Of a stretch of DNA of 64,000 nt, positions 43,625 to 56,500 are shown piece after piece. The stretch's first letter is position 1; the number at the start of each line of letters is the position of its first letter. The notes beneath the pieces were generated by a model. It was not told the origin of the DNA, ran no database searches, and saw only the letters and a program-made list of their open reading frames with translations. The stretch is from NCBI GenBank assembly GCA_038501625.1, contig JAZAYU010000061.1:1724303-1788302 (forward strand), in the 5' to 3' direction. The stretch is from Corbicula japonica. Taxonomy: Eukaryota; Mollusca; Bivalvia; Venerida; Cyrenidae. The position numbers and the translations under genes are program-made.

Positions 43625-43862
43625 ACCCTTTACTCCATATATACCCTTTTATCGCATGAGCAAACAATATAGATCCAGATCAGCTGGCACATGCATGCCT
43701 TCTGATCAGGATCTCCACTCATTGAATTTTGTCACAAATAAACTAATAAATCAAAAAGCAAACAGTGTAGATTTTGATCAGATGGCACAGTGTGCCAGCT
43801 GATCTGGATCTACACTGTTCACCCATGCCATATAGGTTAATTTATGAAGAAAAGGATTAAAG
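43625..43862. mobile_element. family B palindromic element
   Basis: 'aaccctttactccatatata' to 'atgaagaaaaggattaa'. Ends about 155 bp beyond the ATPase stop codon. Confidence 0.75.
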
Positions 43863-44016
43863 CATGTACCCAAAATATTTTATCAAAATGAGGGATTTCA
43901 CCTCCATTTAAATCTTTTAGCAATCAAAGCAAAAAAATTAAAAGAAAGATGTATATGAACACATAGATACTTAGAAAAAATACTGTAAGAAAATGATTTG
44001 ATCAAGTTTAGAGACA

Positions 44017-44541
44017 TCATCTTGTTAGAATTTCCTGGTCGGTACTGTCATTTTGAGCTCGATGTGTGTCTGTGTGTGAGGGTTTGGAGTCAATAAGAGC
44101 ATCAGTCTCTGCAGGCTCCAACTCATCTAATTCTGCTGTGTCTTGTAGATGACTAGCTGCAAACTGTCCAGTCGCTGAATTGTCAGTCGCAGAACTTTTA
44201 GAACTAACCATTGAACTGGTTGATGTGTACGGATTTTCACTAGTAGATGTTCTCGGTGTGAGCGCCACCGATGTGGTGGAACAATAAGCCGAGCTGTTAC
44301 AATTGTTGCTGTTGTTAGCGTCCAGTAACATTTGATCTGTTTCTGCCGAGAACATTTCAGAGTGGTTTTCATCCCGATGATAAAGGGCAGCAATGATTGG
44401 ATCCCCACCCACAGGGGGCCAGTTAGGGGTCGATACTATCTCGTCTTCAATGGCAGAATATTCAAACTTGAGTGACGGAAAGCAGCGGTCCTTCAGTTTT
44501 TTGAACTTCTCTCGTATCACAGCATGGTCTAGAAGGAATGT
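44017..44541 (-). CDS. ATP13A3: ATP13A-like last exon: C-terminal tail
   Basis: Acceptor tgtttgcag; 174 codons then TGA at 44019-44017. Begins [20 protein letters not shown], then [20 protein letters not shown], followed by a Ser/Thr/Asn-rich, likely disordered tail with an acidic patch ([13 protein letters not shown]). Confidence 0.9.
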   Translation of the reverse strand, partial: TFLLDHAVIREKFKKLKDRCFPSLKFEYSAIEDEIVSTPNWPPVGGDPIIAALYHRDENHSEMFSAETDQMLLDANNSNNCNSSAYCSTTSVALTPRTSTSENPYTSTSSMVSSKSSATDNSATGQFAASHLQDTAELDELEPAETDALIDSKPSHTDTHRAQNDSTDQEILTR

Positions 44542-47500
44542 CTGCAAACATACAAGGCTAAATCTGCAGACGGTAAACATAGAAGTAACCCTTTATATAC
44601 TTATTTAAGTGCATGTTCAACCAGTGTAATCCAGATCAGCTGGCACATCTATCCTGACTGATCTGGATCTCCACTAGCTAATTAAGTCAGAAATAACCTA
44701 GTGAATCTAAAAACAAACAGTGTAAATCCAGATCAGCTGGCACATCCATCCCAACTAATCTGGATCTGCACTAGTCGAATCTTAGTCAGAAATAACCTAG
44801 TGAATCTAAAAGCAAACAGTGTAGATCCAGATCAGCCAGCACATCTGTGCCATCTGATCAGGAACTGTTTGCCCATATCTAAAGAATTAAAGGGTTTATT
44901 ATTAAATATATTTAAAATCAAAATAAACAAATATATGGCAACTTAAATCAATATTCCTGAAACTAAATTTAATTTTGCAGACTAGCAGTGAGCATTGTAA
45001 GGCCTGTGAACACGTACCTCTAGCAGAATGGATAGCAGACAGTTGATGCAGGCTATGCCAAAAAACATCAGTCTGTATGATACAACTGGTGGACTTTGTA
45101 GCTACAACAACAACAACAAAAACAAGTAAATAACAACTCTCTTTAAAAATATCAACAAGTCGGTCAAATTTTTTCATTGTACAAGATCTTACAGAATACA
45201 AAAAATGTCCAACATGTCATCAAACTTAAAGACTACCATCATTTAGGGTAAAATCAGTTAAAAATGAAGCAGACAGAACTTCTGGTGATTGTATTTGTTA
45301 ATTTACATGCATTTTTTTAAAAATTAACCCTAGTTATCTTGCAAAGCAATACCAGCATATAGTTCACTTAAAAAACTAGACTGTGTCCTCAGGACACTGA
45401 TGCCACCACTGCTGAAACAACATTTGTAATAACAAGCAAATTCGTTGAATTTATATCCCCTGCCGAGTACTGGTTATTACTAACACAACAGCTGAAGTCA
45501 TAGGGCTTTATTTAGATATTTATTATGGATGGCAAAAAAGGTGAAAAAAAAACTTCAGATGGTGAAAAGGGTTGGGCAGCTCACCAGAATATAAAAATGA
45601 GACAAAAAGTCTTCAAGTTGTTGAAATGAAGAATGCAGTAGTAAAAATATAGTGCTGTATTTAAAAGAAATCTATGCAGAAGTTGCATAGAAGTAGCATA
45701 TAAATGAATACTACTCTATATGCATAGTGCATAACTTATCAAAGGGCCATAACTCTGTGTTAAACGGTCAGACCAGAACAAGACAACAATATGGGCATCT
45801 TGTCTTGGTATTGATGGTTTCCATAGATTCCTGCCGAGAAATAGCAAGGAAACAAATACTGCTCTAGAAGCAAAATGCATAGGGCTATAACTCTGTGTTA
45901 AAGGATCTGACTGAATCAAGATGACAATATTTGCGTCTCCTCTTGGTATTGATGGTTCCCAGAAAGTTTCATTAAAATCCATCCAGTAGTTGCAGAGAAA
46001 TAGCGTGGAAACAAATTCTGCTCTATTTGCATAAGGTATAAGTTATCAAAGGGCAATAACTCTGTGTTAAACAGTCTGACTGGAACAAGATGACAAAATG
46101 GGCATCTCGTCTCAGTATTGATGTTTCCCAGAAAGTTTCATTTCAATCCATCGAGAAGTTGAAAAGAAATAGAGCGGAAACAAATACTGCTCTGTTATGC
46201 ATAAGTCATCAAAGGGCTCTGTGTTAAACAGTCTGACTGGAACAAGACAACAATATACACATCTCTTCTTGGTATTGATGGTTCTCAGAAAGATTAATTG
46301 AAATCCATCCAGTAGTTGCAGAGAAATAGAGGAAAAGAATACTGTTCTATAATAAGCATAATGCATAAGTTATCAAAGGACCATAACTGTGTTAAATAGT
46401 CTGACAGGAACAACAGGATGATATGCACATTTCCTCTTGGTATAGATGGTTTCAAGAAAGTTTCATTGAAATCCATCCAAAAGTTGCAGAGAAATAGCGC
46501 GGAAATAAATACTGCTATATATGCATAATGCATAAGTTATCAAAGGGCAATAACTCTGTGTTAAACAGTCTGACTGGAACAAGACCATGACATGCGCATC
46601 TCTTCTTTTCTTGGTATTGATGTTTTCCAGAAAGTTTCATTGAAATCCATTCAGTAGTTGCAGAGCAATAGCATGGAAATGAATACTGCTATATATGCAT
46701 AATGCATAAGTTATCAAAGGGCCATAACTCTGTGTTCAACAGTCTGACTGGAACAAAACGACAATATGCGCATCTCCTCTTGGTATTAATGGTTCTTGGA
46801 AAGATTCATTGATACCCATCCGCTAGTTACAGAGAAATAGCGCGGAAACGAATACTGCTCTATATGCATAATGCATAAGTAATCAAAGGGCAATAACTCT
46901 GTGTTAAATGATCTGACCGAAACAAGACAATGATATGCGCATCTCCTCTTGGTATAGATGGTTTTCAGCAAGTTTCATTGAAACCCATCCACTAGTTACA
47001 GAGAAATAGCGCGGAACAAATACTGCTCTATATGCATAATGCATAAGTTAATGAAGGGCAATAACTCTGTGTTAAATGGTCTGACCGAAACAAGACAAAG
47101 ATATGCGCAACTCCTCTTTGTATAGATGGTTTTCAGCAAGTTTCATTGAAATCCATTCAGTAGTTGCAGAGAAATAGCGCGGAAACGAACACTGCTCTAT
47201 ATGCATAATGCATAAGTTATCAAACGGCAATAACTCTGTGTCAAATGGTCTGACTGGAACAAGACAACGATATGCGCATCTCCTCTTGGTATTGATGGTT
47301 CTCAGAAAGGTTCATTGAAATCCATCCAGTGGTTGCAGAGAAATAGCTCGGAAACGAATACTGCCCTATATACATAATGCATAAGTTATCAAAGGGCCAT
47401 AACTCTGTGTTAAATGGTCTGACCGAAACAAGACAACAATATGCGCATCTCCTCTTGGTATAGCTAGTTTGCAGCAAGTTTCATTGAAATCCATTCAGTA

Positions 47501-50500
47501 GTTGCAGAGAAATAACGTGGAAACGAATACTGCCCTATATACATAATGCATAGGTTATCAAAGGGCCATAACTCTGTGTTAAATGGTCTGACCGGAACAA
47601 GACGACGACATGCGCATCTCCTCTTGGTACTGATACTTCCTACAGAGTTTCGTTGAAATCCATTCAGTAGTTGCAGAGAAATAGCGCAGAAACAAATACT
47701 GCCCTATATACATAATGCATAAGTTATCAAAGGGCCATAACTCTGTGTTAAATGGTCTGACCAGAACAAGACGATGATATGCGCATCTCCTCTCAGTACT
47801 GATACTTCCCACAGAGTTTCGTTGAAATCCATCCAGTGGTTGCAGAGAAATAGCCCGGAAACGAATACTGCCCTATATACATAATGCATAAGTTATCAAA
47901 GGGCCATAACTCTGTGTTAAATCGTATGACCGGAACAAGACAACGATATGCGCATCTCCTCTTGGTACTGATACTTCCCACAGAGTTTCGTTGAAATCCA
48001 TCCAGTGGTTGCAGAGAAATAGCCCGGAAACGAAATTCGGACGGACACCGTGACGCCGTGACACCGTGACGGACGGACAACGCCAAAACAATATCCCCCT
48101 CCCCATTTCATCGGCGGGGGGTAAAAAGGGGCCATAACTGGTAAAAATGGCAGCATGAAAAATTCCTTAGTTTGCGATCATCTTCAAATCCTGCTGGATC
48201 ATCTGTGCAAGTTTGAAAGATATCTGCCTTATAGTTTAGGAGGAGTTGATGCCACCAGATTTCGAGGACCTACATACGAATGGACAGACGGATGGACAGA
48301 CAGACAAGTGCAACTCTTTATGCCTCACACTTTGTGGGGGCATATGAACTCAGTATGTATGCTTTTAATTGATAATGTAAAACAATGTTGATGGCATTTA
48401 TTTTCTGACAGCAAAACACAGTTTGCATTGGTTCTAACATTAGAACAGATGTTGCATTCACAAACATGTTACCTCTAAGAAATCTTGCATCCATTCAGGG
48501 GGATACACTGTAATCCAGACACTCAGTCCAAAACAAACAACTATGTTCAACAAAAACAAATCTGAAAATATAATGAAAAGTATTATCATTTTACTACTAT
48601 TGGAATGGATCACAAAGTGTTCAGAGAATCTGCATTTTGAATACCGTATCATAAGGTCATCAGCCTTAAGGTCTTACAGTTATTGAACTAAGAATGGAAA
48701 CCAGTCCAAGATCATAGCAATCTGATTCTTTAGAACTGAAAACAGTCTTACAGTCTTAAAACTGACCAATATCAGAAGACTCTCAAGTGAAATGTCCAGT
48801 TTCAGTGACACCTTCACTTAACCATATATATCAAACTATTATTTACAGCATACTCTCTCTTGTAATATGATTATGTATGGTAACAACTTAAGGCCTCCTA
48901 GCAGGCCTGAACAAAAATAAAGGTATAATAATATACTAATTGATATTAGTTTCTTACTGTCTGAATTATACATTATGACTGATACACAAACAGTATCTTA
49001 ATAACAACACTTCAAACTGCAGAAGAAATACAGTAGTGCATTACTTGCTTAAAATTGGCATGGCAAGCAGTCTGAACAAAAATGAAGGTTTTGAGTGAAA
49101 ATTACAGGCTATTTGGCCATTTTAAAGTTTTTTTCCAGATGATTTAAAGGTTTTAAAGGTTTAAGAGGCCTGAACTTATGGCTGTAATGTTAAAATGCCA
49201 GGGCCCAATATCATAAAACTCAGTTTGGAGACCAGTATCAAATTTCAAGCATCAGGCAGAAATGGAGACAAGTCTCTAAGTTTTATGATCTTGGACCCAG
49301 GCATTTCAAGTGTGATCTGGATCTACACCATTCACTTTCAGAATCACTAGGTAATTTCCACCAAGAAGCAAACTGTGTAGACCATAATCAGAATGCACTG
49401 GTGTGCAGGGGGATCTGACTGTAAACTTGTCACCCTACATGACAGAGCCCCTGGCAAGGAGGGACGGGGAGGAGGGAAACTCTCACAATACACCTAAAAG
49501 ATGGCATCTCAGTGGCTCAAAGTACAGTGTATCAGTGATACACTAAAGATGTTAAGAAAAAATATAACATCAAGATATTAACTTACAGTTAGAAAACATG
49601 TGACGTCTATAAGGCGCCCCCTTGGAGAAGGTGATGGCTAAACTAATATACTGGAAAACGGAGACAGAAAACACAGCCGCGTTCTCGTAACTCATATAGT
49701 CGTATTCTTCTGTATGCTCATGTGGCTCAAACCTGTAACAAAGTACTGCGAATATCTAGATATCTAGAAACCAGAAATGTTTAAAAATTTTATTTAACCT
49801 TTTCCTGTATAGATACACCTTTTTTGCTAGGGCGTACAGTTTAGATCCAGGTCAGCCGGCACATCTGTGCCATCTGATCAGGATCTAAACTGTTCGCGGT
49901 TTGATTCATAAGGTTATTTCTGACCAAAATGCGACCAGTGCAGATCCTGATCAGATGGCACGGATGTGCCGGCTGATCTGGATCTACACTGGTCGCACAT
50001 GCGTAAAAATGCGTATATACCTAGGAAACGGTTAAATAATGATAAGGCAGTTGACATTTATGTTATATTCCAAATTCTTTGATTGCAAAAGACATAACAT
50101 GTACCGGTATTATTTATTGCATTTTAAGTTTGAGTAATGCGGAACATGTTGAGACAATAACAATTTGTCTCCTTGGTGCAAAAACAGCAAGACTCCTTCT
50201 TATTTTTTACTTATACCATTTACTAAGGTGACAAATTTACAGTGAAGAAAAACAGATAACTATGTTGAAAATAAGGTTATGTTAACATAAAATAGAAAAA
50301 TATGTGTTTTTTTCTTCTATTTACCAAATTAACATAAGGGTTCTCATAGTTTTTGTAAAAATACACAAAACACAAGGTGTTTTCAAAGAGTTTTTTAGGA
50401 CAGTTACCTCAGTGTCCAAAAATAAAGGATCCTGCTGACACTTATCATTCTATTGTGAATGCTCAGTAACACCATAACATCTTACAGCAGTCACACTGCA

Positions 50501-53500
50501 CTTAACTCCTGCTGTAGTGATATATTAAATGTACAGAAAATGGTTCAAAGGTAGTTATCTGCTTCAATTACCTCCCATGATGGTTATATGCTAATTTCAA
50601 TTTTTTTAAAATGCTCAGACGAACATGAAAATATGAAAAGTCTGTTCTCTTGCAGGATTCAAACTGTAAGATGCAAGTTTTTGGCAAGCCTGGAACCCCA
50701 ACATTTGTGGCATGAATTTGAATTTTAGTAAATAATGACTATTATATGTGACAAATCTCAACACTGTAACAAATATTGTATCAAAAAATGACTAACTTAA
50801 GAAAAGGTAGAACAGACTCCATAGAGAGAATATTGTTTTAAGAATTTACTAACACAAAAAAGGTACAAACCATTGTTGTTCTTGTACATTGAAGAAGCAG
50901 AACACCTGGGATGCAATCTGAATAAGCATTTGTAAGATAAGAGACAGGATAGGGGCCACGCTGGTGAGACGTAGCTGGGGAGGTTCTTTCACCAGGACAG
51001 GATACGCCTCTGTACGACCATCTGCAACAACAGAATACATGATCAATGCAAAGTCTAAATTTTCAAGTCACTGCCAAGGTAACAGACACAATTTAAAACT
51101 GACTCTGTGTATACTTTGTCACTTTTTCATGTTTTCCATCAACCTTTCAACACTGACAAAATGGACAACAGCCAAAATGACTACATGGAAGTCAAAAGGT
51201 CTAGGTCCCCAAACTCAACTAAGACTCCTCAACACCCAGATCAAAGTACGACCTTGACCTATGAGGTACCAACATGTTTTTGACCTATGAGGTAGGAACA
51301 TGTTTTTTTACCCATCATTCTGCCTAAATAAAGTTTTGTTGTAATTGGGTCATAAAGATAAGCCCCAGAAAAAAAAATTGTGAAGAATAGACAAACAGAC
51401 TGATGGATAGACAGACTGACCCTTCATGATTGTTTTATTAAAATTCACGAGCTAAAACAGTCATAGAATAAAATTAAATGATTTCTTGGATTATGTGTTC
51501 CTTGATAGAGAGTGTAAAACTTATGTTTTCAAACAATGAGAAGGCAACAAATATACAAGTTTTAACTAGTTATTTGTTACTATGGATGCATGTTGAACAC
51601 ACTTTAACCAACTTTGCTCTGGCTAATTTACTTACATGTTATACTGAGGGTGGATAAGAGAATGAGATCTATATAAAGGAATTCCTTGTCTGTCAGGTTA
51701 GACTCTATCTGAAAACACAAAATGTGACAACTATTCAATATTTCAATTTTTCAACTTTCAAAAATAACACTTAAAACTATTTTACCATAGTACTCAGTGA
51801 CTAATGTTTAACTCTTTACTCCTTTTTTCTTGCATACCAGATCAGGTCATCCGGTGATTTCACCCGTGTAGGAAATTTCGATCCTACACCCCCCCGTGTA
51901 GAATGAGTCACGTGAGTGACGTCATATATTCAATTTATTGACGTCATTTATAAAAAAGGTTAGCGTTAATGTCAATATTTCAGCATAAGGAAAATAAAAA
52001 AGTTTGTATACATACATAGAAATGTTTTAGATAATAAAAGGTATGCAAGAAAAAGTATCTTGCATGAGACATTCGGTAAGGATAGAAAAATCTGTCACCT
52101 CGGGTGAACTGTTTTGGCGGGAACTCGGCAGAGCCTCGTTCCCGCAAAACAGTTAACCCTCGGTGACAGATTTTTCCATCTTCACCTCACACTCATGCAT
52201 GATACTTATAATATGAGTTTAATTGCAAGTGCAAACTGTGTAGATCCCAGATCAGCCAGCACATTTCTGCCATCTGATCATCATCTACACTTCTTTTTGG
52301 TAAAAAACATAATTATATATTTACATTCCTATTGATTTTTTCGTTTAAAAAAATTCGATTCATTTTGCATGAACCGCATGACCCGTAATGACGTCAGTAA
52401 CGTCATGGCTGTTACTATTGAAAACTCCCACGTATTACTTCCCCTTTTCACTTAATACTAATTTTTGAAAGCGTTCGACTTAAGTTTATTTAAAGAAAAA
52501 AATGAATAAAATGTAAATAGAAGTAATGATTCTTATTTTGGTGCGGTTCATGCAGATTGGACGCGCACGCGAGAGCTGGCAAATTTACCATAAAGCGCTA
52601 GCGCGCTTTATGGATTTGCCAGCTCTCGCGTGCACGTCCAATCTGCATGAACCGCACCAAAATAAGAATCATTCCTTAAATACCCATGAATGATTTCAGC
52701 AAAGTGCAGTGTTAACCCGCAAAACTGATACAACTCGTCAAATAAGTTATTCCATATCGAACAATGCCGCTTTCCAATTCTTTATTTGCAGCTTCCCTTG
52801 TTCTCTAAGATGTCATATTCTATGTCAACGATATTGTCATAACTTTCCAGCCCATAACAAACTCCAAAATAGGAATTTTCGTCGCAGTTTTACAACCGTT
52901 ACAATATTACTAGATGGGTGTTCAGCTGAACACTTGTGTCGCCCTCTGGTGCTGTCTGAATAAAAATGCAAGTACAAAAAGGGGCATAACTCCATCAAAT
53001 GTGACCTTGACCTTAAGAATATAGTATCGTCACGAGCGTATTGTCATAGGGAATATAATTTGAAAGTTTGACGAAGAAATATTAATAAATGGCAAAGTTA
53101 TAGCCAATGTTAAGTTTTCATATAAAGGGGAATAACTCCATCAAGTGTGACCTTGACCTAAAGAATGTGGTATTATCAGGAGCGTGTTGTGAAAAGGAAT
53201 ATAATTTGAATTTAGTTTGATGAAGAAATATTAAGAAATGGCAAAGTTATACCCAATGTCAAGTTTTCGTAAAAAGGGAAATAACTCCATTAAATGTGAT
53301 TTTGACCTAAAGAATGTGGTATCATCACGAGCCTGTTGTCATAAGGAATATAATTTGAAAGTTTGATGTAAAAATATTAAGAAATGACAAAGTTATAGCC
53401 AACGTTAAGTTTTCGTGCAAAAATCCAAGTACAAAAAGGGGCATAACTCCATCAAATGTGACCTTGACCTTGAGAATTTGGCATCATCTCGAGCGTGTTG

Positions 53501-56500
53501 TCATAAGCAATATAATTTGAAAGTTTGATGAAAAAATATTAAGAAATGGCAAAGTTATAGCCAATGTTATGTTTTCCTAAAAAGGGAAATAACTCCATAA
53601 AATATGACTTGACCTAAAGAATGTGGTATCATCACGAGCGTGTTGTCATAAGGAATATAATTTGAAAGTTTCATGAAGAAATATTAAGAATTGGCAAAGT
53701 TAAGTTTTTGTGTCTAAATATATAAGTACAAAAAGGGGCATAACTCCATCAAATGTGACCTTGACCTTGAGAATTTGGTAGCATCTAGAGCGTGTTGTCA
53801 TAAGCAATATAATTTGAAAGTTTGATGAAGAAATATTAAGAATTGGCAAAGTTATGCCAACGTTAAGTTTTCGTGTCTAAATATAAGTACAAAAAGGGGC
53901 ATAACTCCATCAAATGTGACCTTCACCTTGAGAATTTGGTGTCATCTCGAGCGTGTTATCATAAGCAATATGATTTGAAAGTTTGATGAAGAAATATTAA
54001 GAAATGGCAAAGTTATAGCTAACGTTATAGCCGACGGACTGAAAGACGGACGGACAAAGCGGTCCCTATGTATCGCCATTTCTTCGAAAGGGCGACACAA
54101 TAAATTCATTCATAAAATAAATTTTCTACGCCATTCATAAATTAACTATCGCGTTACTTTTTTTCATTCTGCTATTATGTAAACCATGTTGTGGACAACA
54201 ATTTTGTTGTTTAGTTTATTTCAATTTATTTTGAGCGAAAAGTGTATATAACAAAAGGAACATTACGACAGTATGCAGTCTATAGGTTTATATTATTTCT
54301 CGTTGCATTTGTAAACCACATCACACTTGAACATCAGTCTCGCGTGATATTGTTTACAAACACAATTCCAAAAATACGAACCTACAGAATGCATGCTGTT
54401 ATAATATTCCGTATACATTATGAACCAATATAATGGAAATATGAGTGATACCTTGTAGAGAATAAGGACGGAGACAAACTGTGTGAGACTGTAGCATGCC
54501 ATGTATTTGAAGATACCAAATGACGTGACCAGTGCTGCACGACCTTCTCTGAAATAACAACAACAGAAACTGGGTAATAATTCGTATAATATGGTATCAT
54601 AAAATTTGACAGGGAGTTAAATATAACAGTGCTAATCAATGTTTCCAAATGGAAAATGTAATACAATATTATGAATTAATACAAGCAGGTGGGTTCTTCA
54701 ACCAAGAAATACAGAAATGTACATTTTGTTTTTTGGCCAAGAAATTGACACCATATATTTTAGAACATATGAAAATGCTGTATACCAAAGTTAATGCTTG
54801 TGACTATAAATGGTCTTGAAGTATTTATACATGTATGTCATAATAGTGTAAAGTCAAACACTGGGTTTCAAATCGATATTAAACTGAATTGTGAAACTTG
54901 AAAACTAAACCCAACTAAACAGTGTTTAAAATGTTCACAAATTATTATTTGTTAACAAACTAGTACAACCATATTTTTTGCAAATACCTGTTGTTGTTTT
55001 TTTAAATATTATCACTAACTAATTTTGTTGTTAATTAAGATTTTATTGAGAACCAATTATATATGGATGATGTAAAAAACAAGTGTTGATTAAAGCACAG
55101 TAAAACATGCAATGTAAATCTGGCTAGAAGACTTGCGTACCTGATAACTGTAGGAACACATTCAACATTGGGATTCTTTGAAGTGAAAGGGGAAGCCACT
55201 GAAGCCTCAGCCTCCGACAACGAGATACCAGCATGAGCCATCTTCAATGCTCCACAGTCATTGGCTCCATCTCCACACATAGCGACATAATACCTGCAAA
55301 TATATTACACAGCGATTTAATATCAGCAAAAATATTACATAGCGATATAATATCAGCAAATATATTACATAGTGGTATAATACCTGCAAATATATATCAC
55401 ACAGCCAAATAATACCTGCAAATATATCACATAGCCAAATAATACCTGCAAATATATTACACAAATATATTACATAATAATACATAAAAAACATAATTCC
55501 TGTAATACATCAAAGTATAAAACCAGAATGTCATAGTCATTCATCTTCTCACATCGCCACATAATACCAGCAAACACATCACAGGAATAACTTTAGTATT
55601 CCAAGTCATTTGCTCCAAGAACTAGGCACCAAAAACCCACAAAACCTACACCAAGACCTAGGTGACACCAAGCACACTGTGTTGCACAACAGTCCACAGC
55701 CAAGATCTAGGCATCACAAAACCCATTGTGGGTACCTCAGCCAGGACCTAGGCACCACAAACCCATTGTAGGACGAGCCAGCAAGACCTAGGCACAAAAC
55801 CCACTGTGGAGCACCACAGCCATGACCTAGGCAGCACAAAACCCACTCTAGGGAACCACAGCCGTGACCTAGGCACCATAAACCCATTGTGGGGCACCAC
55901 AGCCAAGACCTAGGCACCACAAAACCGACTTTGTGGGGCACCACAGCTAAGTCCTAGGCACCACAACACCACTGGGCCACCACAGCTAAGTCCTAGGCAC
56001 CACAAGCCCACTGTTGGGCACCACAGCTGTGACCTAGGCTCCACAAACCCACTATGTGTAACCTTAGCCAAGACCTAGGCTTCACAAACCCACTATGTGT
56101 AACCTTAGCCAAGTCCTACACACCACAAACCCACTATGTGTAACCTTAGCCAAGACCTACGCACCACTGAAACCAACTGGGGCATCAAAGCCACAACTTA
56201 CCCAAGTCCTTGGAGAGATTCCACAAGCTGGGCTTTCTGGTCTGGGGACATCCTTGCAAATACCACACCTCTCACCAATATCTGAAATCAAACCATGTAT
56301 TCCAAATTAATCTACATGAGATAACGATATTAACTTTGGTCTGAATGAGCTCCAAAATAAGTTAAGACAAAACAGCATGTAACAATAGTTAAAAAGAATC
56401 ATTTGAACAAAAAACGTGGCCACACCACGAAACCAGGTTTTCAATGCTTTAACAGTCTACCAGTCTACCTCCAAATTGAAGTTAAAAAGCAGTTCTGGCC

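Noticed and set aside
45700..48040. Regular repeats considered as a CRISPR-like array
   Set aside because: Units are directly adjoining with no unique spacers, in a eukaryotic intron.
45716..48156. Minus-strand open frames of 60-97 residues
   Set aside because: They lie in the ~170-bp satellite inside an ATPase intron and repeat with the unit in different frames.
40646..52335. Identical start [20 protein letters not shown] in two distant open frames
   Set aside because: Both come from the palindromic part of family D copies in opposite orientation; not a gene family.
55258..55494. 78-residue minus-strand open frame across the acceptor array
   Set aside because: It is in a different frame from the ATPase exon and follows the 30-bp unit; not an extension of the protein.
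55714..55944. Repetitive [14 protein letters not shown] minus-strand frame
   Set aside because: Arises from the 41-bp minisatellite in an ATPase intron.
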